Source: Candidatus Omnitrophota bacterium
GTDB lineage: Bacteria; Omnitrophota; Gorgyraeia; Duberdicusellales; 4484-171
DNA: 12,515 bases
NCBI GenBank assembly: GCA_016939345.1
Contig: JAFGHG010000158.1
Span: 1 to 12,515 of the forward strand
Direction: 5' to 3'
The notes beneath the pieces are model-generated. The model did no database searches, was not told the DNA's origin, and saw only the letters and a program-made list of their open reading frames with translations. Both the position numbers and the translations under genes were made by a program. Shown piece by piece: positions 6,172 to 12,515 of the stretch. Position 1 is the first letter of the stretch. Every line of letters begins with the position of its first letter.

Positions 6172-6813
6172 ATGATACCTTTCAGGAACAAAAAAAATCT
6201 TTATCTGGTTACCAGTCAGGAGTACTGCCTGCAAAAAACTACCCTTGAAGTAGCCAGGGAGGCTATAGCCGGCGGCATTGATATAATCCAGATGCGGGAA
6301 AAAACTTTTGCCAATGACGAGCTAATAAAGCTGGGAAAAGAACTCTCGACATTAAGCAAAAAGCATAATATAGTATTCATTGCTAACGACGACCCTTGCC
6401 TGGCAAAAGAAATCAACGCCGATGGTGTCCATCTTGGCCAAAGCGATATTCTCAAGCACCCTATATATAAGGTAAGAGAGCTTCTTGGTAAAGATAAAAT
6501 AATAGGGGTTTCAACCCACTGCCTAGAACAGGTAAAAGAAGCAAACAGCTTGGATATTGATTATATTGCTTACGGTCCAATATATAAGACAAAGACAAAA
6601 GATTATACGGTCGGACCGGAAAAAATTGAAGATGTCATTAAAACCTCAAGATTCCCTGTTGTCTTTATAGGGGGCATAAATAAGGAAAATATAAGGGCTG
6701 TCCTAAAGAGGGGTGCCCGGAACATGGCAATGATCAGAGAAATATCTGAAAGTCCTGATATTAAAGCAAAGATTAAAGAATTGAAAGAAATAATCAATGA
6801 ATATAACAATTAA
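6172..6813 (+). CDS. thiE: thiamine phosphate synthase
   Basis: 213 residues from the ATG at 6172, matching ThiE length. It joins hydroxymethylpyrimidine diphosphate and thiazole phosphate to give thiamine phosphate. Family motifs appear in order: YLVTSQEY near the N-terminus, IIQMREK (39-44), ANDDP (71-75), ADGVHLGQ (83-90), GVSTH (112-116), GPIYKTKTK (135-143) and FIGGI (165-169). The pyrophosphate and Mg-binding residues therefore look intact. The frame stays open upstream to an ATG at 6091, but that would add 27 residues unlike ThiE and overlap the previous gene, so 6172 is preferred. The last 17 bases overlap thiS, indicating coupling. The C-terminal NMAMIREI stands where many homologs have VAVVSAI. 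Confidence 0.93.
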   Translation: MIPFRNKKNLYLVTSQEYCLQKTTLEVAREAIAGGIDIIQMREKTFANDELIKLGKELSTLSKKHNIVFIANDDPCLAKEINADGVHLGQSDILKHPIYKVRELLGKDKIIGVSTHCLEQVKEANSLDIDYIAYGPIYKTKTKDYTVGPEKIEDVIKTSRFPVVFIGGINKENIRAVLKRGARNMAMIREISESPDIKAKIKELKEIINEYNN

Positions 6814-6997
6814 CGGGAAGAAAGAAAAAGTATACGATAATATATCAATGCTTGAGCTTATAAAGCTGAAAGGCCTGGATAAAGAAAAAATAGTCATCGA
6901 GAGAAACTTAGAAATCATCTCCCGGGACAGGTTTTATGATCTAATCCTGGCTGATGAAGACAGTATTGAAATAGTCAGTTTTGTCGGAGGCGGATAA
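6797..6997 (+). CDS. thiS: ThiS sulfur carrier protein
   Basis: 66 residues, a ubiquitin-fold carrier. It begins MNITINGK and ends IEIVSFVGGG, giving the essential C-terminal Gly-Gly that ThiF adenylates and that is then converted to a thiocarboxylate, the sulfur source for ThiG. It starts inside the 3' end of thiE (17-base overlap) and stops with a TAA directly abutting the thiG ATG. There is one extra glycine before the usual Gly-Gly pair, common in the family. Identification by size, terminus and context is secure. Confidence 0.95.
   Translation: MNITINGKKEKVYDNISMLELIKLKGLDKEKIVIERNLEIISRDRFYDLILADEDSIEIVSFVGGG
6986..6990 (+). promoter_or_regulatory. thiG Shine-Dalgarno embedded in the ThiS Gly codons
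   Basis: GGAGG lies seven bases before the thiG ATG at 6998. It is made from the GGA GGC codons of the ThiS C-terminal glycines. The sequence is thus constrained twice, as carrier tail and as ribosome site. Confidence 0.8.
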
Positions 6998-7771
6998 ATG
7001 CATGATCCTTTAATCATAGCCGAAAAAGAAATATCTAATCGCCTTTTTATCGGAACAGGTAAATTTCCTAACAAGGCTATAATAAAAGATGTTTTAAATG
7101 CAGCAGAAACTGAAGTTGTAACTGTGGCCTTAAGAAGAGTGGACCTGGACTCTAAAGAAGATAACGTACTTGATTTTATACCCGAAACCTGCACCCTTTT
7201 AATCAATACTTCAGGAGCAAGAGATGCCAAAGAAGCTATTCGCATAGCCAGGCTGGCCAAAGCAACCGGATGCGGGAGCTGGATAAAACTTGAGGTAATA
7301 GCTGACAACAAATACCTCTTGCCCGATAATCTGGAAACCCTTAAAGCAACTGAGGTCCTGGCTGATGAAGGCTTTACTGTTTTACCTTATATGAGTCCGG
7401 ATCTGTCTATAGCTAAGAAATTGGCAAAAGCCAAAGCAGCTGCGATTATGCCCCTTGGTTCGCCAATAGGCACAAAACGCGGGGTCAAAACAAAAGAATT
7501 AATAAAAATACTCATAAAAGAAATCGACCTACCGGTTATAGTTGACGCCGGCATCGGTTATCCTTCTGAAGCAGCCTATTGCCTGGAAATCGGCTGCGCA
7601 GCTGTTCTGGTCAATACAGCTATCGCCACTGCTAAAGACCCGGTGACCATGGCTAAAAGCTTTGATTGGGCAGTTAAAGCCGGCCGCAATGCCTATTTCA
7701 ATGCTACTAAAGCTGAGAGTGATTTAGCAAACCCTTCATCTCCCTTGACCGGATTTCTAAAAAACCTGTGA
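6998..7771 (+). CDS. thiG: thiazole synthase
   Basis: 257 residues, usual ThiG length, a TIM-barrel. It condenses deoxyxylulose 5-phosphate, dehydroglycine and ThiS-thiocarboxylate into the thiazole phosphate. The Schiff-base lysine is K97 in SWIKLEVI. Other family blocks are LFIGTGKF (17-23), TSGARDAKEAIRIARLAK (71-88), LLPDNLETLKA (107-117), the GxPIGT segment MPLGSPIGT (151-159), IVDAGIGYPSEAA (181-193) and the C-terminal NPSSPLTGF. The ATG follows the thiS stop with no gap. The dehydroglycine would come from ThiH two genes on, consistent with an oxygen-independent pathway. Confidence 0.96.
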   Translation: MHDPLIIAEKEISNRLFIGTGKFPNKAIIKDVLNAAETEVVTVALRRVDLDSKEDNVLDFIPETCTLLINTSGARDAKEAIRIARLAKATGCGSWIKLEVIADNKYLLPDNLETLKATEVLADEGFTVLPYMSPDLSIAKKLAKAKAAAIMPLGSPIGTKRGVKTKELIKILIKEIDLPVIVDAGIGYPSEAAYCLEIGCAAVLVNTAIATAKDPVTMAKSFDWAVKAGRNAYFNATKAESDLANPSSPLTGFLKNL

Positions 7772-7777
7772 TTTAAA

Positions 7778-8914
7778 ATGAGCTTTTATGACGTCTATCT
7801 AAAATACAAGGATTTTCCCTTTGAAGAATATTTTTTAAAAATATCCAAAAACGACATCATAGACTCTCTAAACAAGCATGAGCCGGAAGAAGAAGATTTG
7901 CTCAGCCTTCTTTCTCCTCAAGCCGAAAATTTTCTTGAAACTCTAGCCTCTAAGGCCAAAGACCTGACCCAACAGCATTTCGGCAAAGCCATTGTTTTAT
8001 ACACGCCTCTTTATTTATCCAATTATTGCGAAAACGAATGTGCTTACTGCGGATTTAACATCCGCAATAATATCCCCAGAAAACAATTGGATTTTTATGA
8101 ATTAAGAAAAGAGGCAGAAACCATAGCCAAAACCGGACTAAAGCATATTCTTATTCTAACCGGAGAATCTAAAAAAATTACTCCCCTTTCTTATATCAAG
8201 CAATGCATAGAAATATTAAACCAATATTTCAGCTCTGTATCAATTGAGATATACACCTTAAGCCGGCAGGAATACAAAGAATTGATTTCCCTGGGTGTTG
8301 ACGGACTGACCATATACCAGGAAGTATATAATCAAGAATCATATAATAAACTTCACTTGTCAGGCCCAAAGACAGATTACAGGTTCAGGCTTGACGCTCC
8401 CGAGCGGGCCTTAATGGAAAATATGCGTACAGTAAATATAGGGGCCTTATTAGGGTTAAAAGATTTTAGAAGCGAGTCTTTTTTTATGCTTATGCATGCG
8501 TACTATCTTCAGCATAAATATTCCCAGGCAGAAATAAGTATATCGGTGCCAAGAATCAGGCCTCAAGTTGATGAATTTATCCCTCCCTCTTCTGTAAGTG
8601 ATAAAAATATTGTCCAGATCATCACTGCCGCCAGAATATTTTTACCCCGCATCGGCATTACACTTTCGACCCGGGAAAACAAGGAGTTAAGAGATAATCT
8701 TCTTCCTTTAGGCGTAACTAAAATGAGTGCCGGCTCTATTACAACAGTAGGCGGTCACACGATATGTGAACCTTATGACAAAAAAACCTCACAATTTGAA
8801 ATCGCTGACAAAAGAGGGGTAAGCCAGATAAAAGAAACACTTTTAAATAAAGGTTATCAGCCGGTTTTTAAAGACTGGGTAGGTCATGTAAAGGATGAAA
8901 AAATAAAAATTTAA
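7778..8914 (+). CDS. thiH: 2-iminoacetate synthase (ThiH, radical SAM)
   Basis: 378 residues, full length. It cleaves tyrosine by radical SAM chemistry to dehydroglycine (2-iminoacetate) and p-cresol, supplying the C-N unit for ThiG. The cluster motif CENECAYCG gives C84, C88 and C91 (CX3CX2C). Family features include the N-terminal helical region, LLSPQAE, a YTPLYLSNYCEN lead-in, LILTGES (145-151) and the TIYQEVYN stretch. The oxygen-sensitive cluster and absence of a thiO gene suggest an anaerobic or microaerobic host. It begins six bases after thiG without an obvious ribosome site, so coupling to thiG translation is likely. Confidence 0.96.
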   Translation: MSFYDVYLKYKDFPFEEYFLKISKNDIIDSLNKHEPEEEDLLSLLSPQAENFLETLASKAKDLTQQHFGKAIVLYTPLYLSNYCENECAYCGFNIRNNIPRKQLDFYELRKEAETIAKTGLKHILILTGESKKITPLSYIKQCIEILNQYFSSVSIEIYTLSRQEYKELISLGVDGLTIYQEVYNQESYNKLHLSGPKTDYRFRLDAPERALMENMRTVNIGALLGLKDFRSESFFMLMHAYYLQHKYSQAEISISVPRIRPQVDEFIPPSSVSDKNIVQIITAARIFLPRIGITLSTRENKELRDNLLPLGVTKMSAGSITTVGGHTICEPYDKKTSQFEIADKRGVSQIKETLLNKGYQPVFKDWVGHVKDEKIKI

Positions 8915-8927
8915 ATCGAAAAAACAG

Positions 8928-9539
8928 ATGAATTCTTTTGAAAGAGAAATAGCAAAGTATTTTGGAGAAGATAACTTAAAGATTTTACAGGCTGTGACAA
9001 TAGGCATTGCCGGCTGCGGCGGCCTTGGTTCAAATTGTGCGAACAGCCTTGTTAGAAGCGGAATAAAGAACCTTGTTCTTGTCGATTTCGATAAAGTAGA
9101 GGAATCTAATTTAAACCGGCAATTCTTCTTCAAGGAACAAATCGGCATCAATAAAGTAGAGGCGTTAGCGCAAAACCTGCTAAAAATAAATTCCGGATTA
9201 AATGTATCTGCTCTCTGCAGAAGATTAGAAAAAGACAATATTCTGAATATTTTTAAAACCTGCGATATTGTGGTGGAGGCTTTTGACAGGGCTGAATACA
9301 AAAGTCTCTTGATAGAAATCCTGCTACCCACAGGCAAATTCCTGGTCAGCGCCTCCGGCCTGGCCGGTTTTGGAAACAGCGATGAGATAACTATCCGCTA
9401 TCCTAAAAAAAACCTTGCTCTTATCGGAGACCTTAAATCCCAGGCAAGCAACCGACTCCCTCCGCTATCGCCGCGGGTCAATATCGCTGCGGCAAAACAG
9501 GCTGATGTTATTCTGCAATATCTATTGGGGCAAAAATAA
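8928..9539 (+). CDS. thiF: ThiS adenylyltransferase, short-form ThiF
   Basis: 203 residues, an E1-like adenylating enzyme. The nucleotide-binding motif is GIAGCGGLGS (26-35), followed by LVDFDKVEESNLNRQ (51-65), carrying the Asp and the N-R-Q residues needed for ATP and Mg. It activates the ThiS C-terminal glycine as acyl-adenylate. It is about 50 residues shorter than E. coli ThiF and lacks the paired CxxC zinc ligands of that form. It matches the shorter ThiF subfamily found in thi clusters of Clostridia and other anaerobes. The gene starts 13 bases after thiH and ends the operon; a minus-strand gene ends five bases beyond. The sulfur donor to adenylated ThiS is not encoded in this cluster. 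Confidence 0.9.
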   Translation: MNSFEREIAKYFGEDNLKILQAVTIGIAGCGGLGSNCANSLVRSGIKNLVLVDFDKVEESNLNRQFFFKEQIGINKVEALAQNLLKINSGLNVSALCRRLEKDNILNIFKTCDIVVEAFDRAEYKSLLIEILLPTGKFLVSASGLAGFGNSDEITIRYPKKNLALIGDLKSQASNRLPPLSPRVNIAAAKQADVILQYLLGQK

Positions 9540-9544
9540 ATATC

Positions 9545-10831
9545 TCAGATCGCTCCGTAGCCGCTGGCTTGATAAAACATTTCCTTAGGTATATTAAAAT
9601 AGCCGTGCTTTAGCTTTGGGAATTCTTTTTTAATGGTGTTGATAAGATTTAAAACTCCCCTCGGAGACGGTTTTCCTCTCCCTAAGAATTTTGCGTAAAC
9701 CTGAGGGTCGATGTTAAGATTCCTCCATTGGATCATATCAACTGATGTCCTTTTTATAAATTTTACCAGCGATTCCTCCTGGCTCAGGGAATCGGAAAAT
9801 CCGGGAAAAATAAATAGGTTGATCGAGACGAATTTATTAAATCTTTTTGCTGTTTCAATAGACTTGATTACATCAGAAAACTCGTAATTATGCGGCCTGA
9901 AATACAGGTCATAAAATTTCTTATCTGGGCTGTTTAAACTGACCCTGAAAGAATCTATTCCCGCTTCAGAAAGCAATCTGATTTTAGCCGGAATGCTGGC
10001 ATTTGTATTCATGTTTATTGTTCCCTGTTTTGTCTTTGATCTTACCTTGTATATACTTTCAGCTATTATTTCGGCTTCTGTAATCGGCTCTCCTTCACAG
10101 CCCTGGCCAAAACTTACTATCGGCTCTCTAGCTTTCTGAAGGTGATTAAGCATTACCTCTGTTATTTCCAGGGAGCTTGGTTTAAAATTTATCCTTTGAT
10201 GGGAACTCTGGCATTCGCTTTCCTGCTGGCTAAGACATCCAAGACAACGGGCATTGCAAAACCTGGCTGTTGGCAGAGGAGCTTCCCAGCGGCTCAAAAA
10301 AAGGTTCTTTGCGGCAAGGCAGTTATAATTCAAGGCGCAATTACCCAGGTGCTTATAGAGGCGGTTTCCAGGATATTTTTTCAGGTAAAAACGGACATTT
10401 TTTAAGACAAGTTTATTATCATAAAACCTGGGGCTTTGACGAAGACGCCTATCAATTCTTTTTGCGGCAATATAATATTTCCCCTGATAAAACCCGCAGG
10501 CAGTGTATGCCCATAAAGGAAGGATCTGTTTTTTATTAACTGTATAAGCAGGATTGTGTAAACGTAGAATACCGGGAATAGTAAAAGCTGCGACTGCAAA
10601 TACTTGGCGGTTTTTAAAATCTTTCAGGGTCTCAAAATCTTCTGTCCCGGGATTAAATCCCACTGGAGACCTTCCGGGAAGATAAAAAAGAGTGCTTCCT
10701 TGCGGCATGGGCATAAGTTCAGGGATCTCGGGAGTGGTAAAATTATTTAAGGACTGGACTGACATCCTCAGATAGGGATGAGAAAATATTTTGCCTTTTT
10801 TATCGGCGAAAAGAAGATAAGGAAGCTTCAT
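9545..10831 (-). CDS. radical SAM protein of unknown function
   Basis: 428 residues. The radical SAM core begins midway, with CNARCLGC giving C192, C196 and C199. FGQGCEGEPI (241-250) stands where radical SAM enzymes have their GGEP-type SAM-contact motif, and NTNASIP and FRVSLNS fit later barrel strands. About 190 residues come first: a block SxLFYLPGRSPVGFNP (46-61), then a hydrophobic/aromatic region and two extra cysteines at 165 and 171, just ahead of the core. More cysteines at 207 and 245 could ligate an auxiliary cluster. The arrangement resembles an uncharacterised radical SAM group; I cannot assign a substrate. It is 24 bases downstream of the DUF1573-like gene, probably the same operon, with no clear ribosome site. 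Confidence 0.85.
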   Translation of the reverse strand: MKLPYLLFADKKGKIFSHPYLRMSVQSLNNFTTPEIPELMPMPQGSTLFYLPGRSPVGFNPGTEDFETLKDFKNRQVFAVAAFTIPGILRLHNPAYTVNKKQILPLWAYTACGFYQGKYYIAAKRIDRRLRQSPRFYDNKLVLKNVRFYLKKYPGNRLYKHLGNCALNYNCLAAKNLFLSRWEAPLPTARFCNARCLGCLSQQESECQSSHQRINFKPSSLEITEVMLNHLQKAREPIVSFGQGCEGEPITEAEIIAESIYKVRSKTKQGTINMNTNASIPAKIRLLSEAGIDSFRVSLNSPDKKFYDLYFRPHNYEFSDVIKSIETAKRFNKFVSINLFIFPGFSDSLSQEESLVKFIKRTSVDMIQWRNLNIDPQVYAKFLGRGKPSPRGVLNLINTIKKEFPKLKHGYFNIPKEMFYQASGYGAI

Positions 10832-10855
10832 TTTATAAAAAGGGTTGATTTAGGT

Positions 10856-11188
10856 TTAAGGTCTGGTATTAGCCTGGACCAAGACCTCTAAAAGGTTGTT
10901 ATTTCTGTCGGCAAGAAGTACGGTTTGCCTGATCCGATCCTGGTAGCCTGAGGTATCAAGCTGGATTCTAAGGACAAAGGGTCCTTCATCTTCGGGTGTC
11001 CTGATTTCTGCCTTAAGGCAATCGCAGGAAATAAAGATTATCTTCATCTCCTCATCCAGGTTTAGACTAGAATGGGCTATCTCTCCTTCAGAAACATCTC
11101 CCAAATCCAGGGAAGTCGTTTTTTTATCTACTTCAGCCAGGACACTCAGAGAAAAGGCCAAAAAAAAGCAGAAAAAAATCTTATTCAT
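10856..11188 (-). CDS. exported DUF1573-like protein
   Basis: 110 residues. It opens with a signal peptide: Lys at position 3, a hydrophobic core FFCFFLAFSLSVL and a plausible cleavage after LA at 17-18. The mature part is short and beta-rich: LDLGDVSEGEIAHSSLNL, then IIFISCDCLKAEI with C55 and C57. DUF1573 domains are typified by a 'FGxVxxG' start and a S-C-G-C strand, and this resembles both, with Asp replacing the Gly. Their function is unknown; they have an immunoglobulin-like fold and are usually exported. The start overlaps the end of the upstream thioredoxin-CcdA gene by four bases (ATGA), a sign of coupled translation. The two neighbouring cysteines make it a plausible substrate or partner of that redox protein; this is inference. 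Confidence 0.7.
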   Translation of the reverse strand: MNKIFFCFFLAFSLSVLAEVDKKTTSLDLGDVSEGEIAHSSLNLDEEMKIIFISCDCLKAEIRTPEDEGPFVLRIQLDTSGYQDRIRQTVLLADRNNNLLEVLVQANTRP

Positions 11189-12375
11189 CTTATAAATCTA
11201 ACAATAAGCTCCTTAAAATAAGGCATGAACTTAGCATATATGGCATCGAAGCCCAAGACCAGCAAGCCCAAAAGAACAAAGATCAAAGCCATAAGTATCT
11301 TAATTTTCCCAAGATTTTTTTTCAAAAGGTTATTAAACCACTGGGAACTAAAGCCAAAAAGCGAAAGAAGAAAAATAAGGACCAAAGGCAGAACAAACAT
11401 CAGATTATAGACTAAGAGGTAAGATAGGGCTTTTATCCTTAACTGGGGGTACTTTAATATAGATACTATTATAGGTATGTAAATCTGGCCGGTGCAGACT
11501 GCTTCCAGTAAAGATACCAAAAGCCCTACGATAAAAGTACTTATGATAAGCCGAAAAGGCGTACTCTGTTTTTTGCCTCTTAACTGTATGCCTATTACTT
11601 TGTTGATCCTTTTCTTTAAAAAATCCGGAAGCTGCAATATCTGGTCTTTTGACTGCTTGGTCTTCCTAAACCTGTAATAATCATAAAAAGCAAAACCAGC
11701 CAGGATAAAGCATATGGAAGCAACAAAAAGATAAAAGGCCGAAATCGCTTTAAAAACGCCTCTGATAGTATAGAGAAATTGGAAAATACCCAGGCCGATC
11801 AGAAAATAAGTTATGAATACCGAAAGGCAGTATGTAGAGCCGACAAAAACAACCTCTCTTCTCTGATAGCCATAAACAGCAAGAAAAGAAATAAAAAATA
11901 TAATTACTGCAAAGGCGCAGGGGTTTATACCGTCTATCAAACCGCTCAAGATTATAACGCTCAAGGGTATTCGATTAAAGACATCCACCGTATCTACTCT
12001 ATCAACACTAACAGGAGTGTGGCTTTTTCCGATAGCTTCCTGAAGAGCGTCTTCCAGGTTGGCTTGGATGTGAAATTTATTCATCAAAAATTTATTGCCT
12101 ACCAGTATAGCCGGAACCCTGGCATCGTCTATGCCTAAAGCCTTACAGATAGATAGAAGCTCTCCTAAACCCTCTGGGTTTTCATCGGTCCTGATAAACC
12201 TCCAGGAAACCCTGTCCTGGTATTTTTTCTCGATTTCAGGCAGGAAATCAGCTTTTAATTCATAACAAGCCTTGCAATGAGAATTATAGAAATATGTTAC
12301 TGCTATCTTGTCCTGGCTGTGGGCAAAGGCCGCAATAGAGAAAAAAAGTAAAAATGAAAGGATTATTTTTTTCAT
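11185..12375 (-). CDS. thioredoxin-domain/CcdA-like membrane thiol-disulfide protein
   Basis: 396 residues. A signal peptide or first membrane segment (about 3-19) leads to an exported thioredoxin-like domain: VTYFYNSHCKACYEL with active site C34-X2-C37 and the cis-proline region ARVPAILVGNK (85-95). A polytopic part follows from about 137 with roughly six membrane segments. It has one cysteine in DGINPCAF (C153) and one in EAVCTGQ (C294), the paired positions used by CcdA/DsbD to carry electrons across the membrane. It thus probably passes reducing power from cytosolic thioredoxin to an outside thiol partner. The domain order (thioredoxin first, membrane part second) differs from E. coli DsbD. 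It heads the operon; the start lies a few bases from a strong promoter. Confidence 0.85.
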   Translation of the reverse strand: MKKIILSFLLFFSIAAFAHSQDKIAVTYFYNSHCKACYELKADFLPEIEKKYQDRVSWRFIRTDENPEGLGELLSICKALGIDDARVPAILVGNKFLMNKFHIQANLEDALQEAIGKSHTPVSVDRVDTVDVFNRIPLSVIILSGLIDGINPCAFAVIIFFISFLAVYGYQRREVVFVGSTYCLSVFITYFLIGLGIFQFLYTIRGVFKAISAFYLFVASICFILAGFAFYDYYRFRKTKQSKDQILQLPDFLKKRINKVIGIQLRGKKQSTPFRLIISTFIVGLLVSLLEAVCTGQIYIPIIVSILKYPQLRIKALSYLLVYNLMFVLPLVLIFLLSLFGFSSQWFNNLLKKNLGKIKILMALIFVLLGLLVLGFDAIYAKFMPYFKELIVRFIR

Positions 12376-12386
12376 ATATAGGTAAA

Positions 12387-12415
12387 ATTATACCAATATA
12401 CTCAATAATGTCCAA
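12387..12415 (-). promoter_or_regulatory. extended -10 promoter of the thioredoxin-CcdA operon
   Basis: On the minus strand, TTGGAC (12410-12415) and TATAAT (12387-12392) are separated by 17 bases, and TGG directly precedes TATAAT, giving an extended -10. Only 11 bases lie between the -10 box and the ATG, so the transcript would have a leader of about five bases and no Shine-Dalgarno sequence. Confidence 0.65.
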
Positions 12416-12476
12416 TATCTCTTTGCGACTAAAAAAATCTTAGAAAATAACAGTATTTGGTGTAAAATAAAGGCTG

Positions 12477-12515
12477 ATGATTTACAAATTTATAGATAAC
12501 AAAGGCACTTTTCAA
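12477..12515 (+). CDS. start of an unidentified divergent gene (cut by window)
   Basis: An ATG at 12477 opens a frame of 13 codons, MIYKFIDNKGTFQ, running off the end. AAAGG lies just before it, closer than ideal, and TAAAAT at 12463-12468 could be a -10 box. The gap of 101 bases to the minus-strand gene fits a divergent intergenic region. Thirteen residues are too few to name the product or be certain that it is a gene. Confidence 0.35.
   Translation, partial: MIYKFIDNKGTFQ

Noticed and set aside
10142..10539. Open frames on the plus strand inside the radical SAM gene
   Set aside because: They lie opposite the conserved cysteine motif of a well-supported minus-strand gene and have no ribosome site or recognisable domain.
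1..12515. Mobile elements, CRISPR array, tRNA or rRNA genes
   Set aside because: No transposase or integrase, no regularly spaced repeats, and no sequence with tRNA or rRNA features was seen.

Overview
The window reads as a bacterial chromosome segment, A+T-rich and densely packed, carrying three unrelated but tightly built gene clusters and no mobile element, RNA gene or CRISPR array that I can see. Gene content suggests an anaerobe: thiazole synthesis uses the radical-SAM enzyme ThiH rather than the oxygen-dependent ThiO, sulfur enters through sulfide-using O-acetyl-amino-acid sulfhydrylases, and a second radical SAM enzyme is present. Gene order, compact spacing and intergenic repeats of the GCCTGC-palindrome type recall uncultivated lineages such as Omnitrophota, but that placement is an impression and has not been tested.

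Region 1 (1-5452, all minus strand) is a sulfur-assimilation and methionine operon. It reads, in order of transcription: an Rrf2-family regulator with three cysteines placed like Fe-S ligands, a stand-alone PP-loop (ThiI/MnmA-like) sulfurtransferase, O-acetylhomoserine sulfhydrylase (metY), cysteine synthase (cysK), homoserine O-acetyltransferase (metX) and metW (cut by the window edge). MetX makes O-acetylhomoserine, MetY uses it with sulfide to make homocysteine, and CysK makes cysteine. Two short repeat-bearing gaps (1489-1695 and 2623-2705) interrupt the otherwise tight cluster. Upstream lies a control region with two tandem promoters of identical TTGACA-N16-TATATT architecture and a 21-bp dyad next to the distal -10 box, a natural candidate for the Rrf2 operator.

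Region 2 (5605-9539, plus strand) diverges from region 1. It starts with a small unknown membrane protein, followed by thiE, thiS, thiG, thiH and a short-form thiF. These genes encode thiazole synthesis and the joining of thiazole and pyrimidine into thiamine phosphate. The thiS/thiG junction is economical: the codons for the essential C-terminal Gly-Gly of ThiS form the Shine-Dalgarno sequence of thiG. No TPP riboswitch is visible, and thiC (pyrimidine branch) is not in the window.

Region 3 (9545-12415, minus strand) converges on thiF with a gap of only five bases. In order of transcription it encodes an exported thioredoxin domain fused to a CcdA/DsbD-like membrane electron carrier, a small exported DUF1573-like protein with a Cys-Asp-Cys motif, and a cytosolic radical SAM protein of unknown function. 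A good extended -10 promoter sits almost on the first start codon. The last bases (12477-12515) appear to start a divergent gene that runs out of the window.

The most interesting unexplained points are the thiol-redox/radical-SAM trio, the PP-loop protein inside a methionine/cysteine operon behind a cysteine-bearing Rrf2 regulator, and the structured operator region between the sulfur and thiamine operons.
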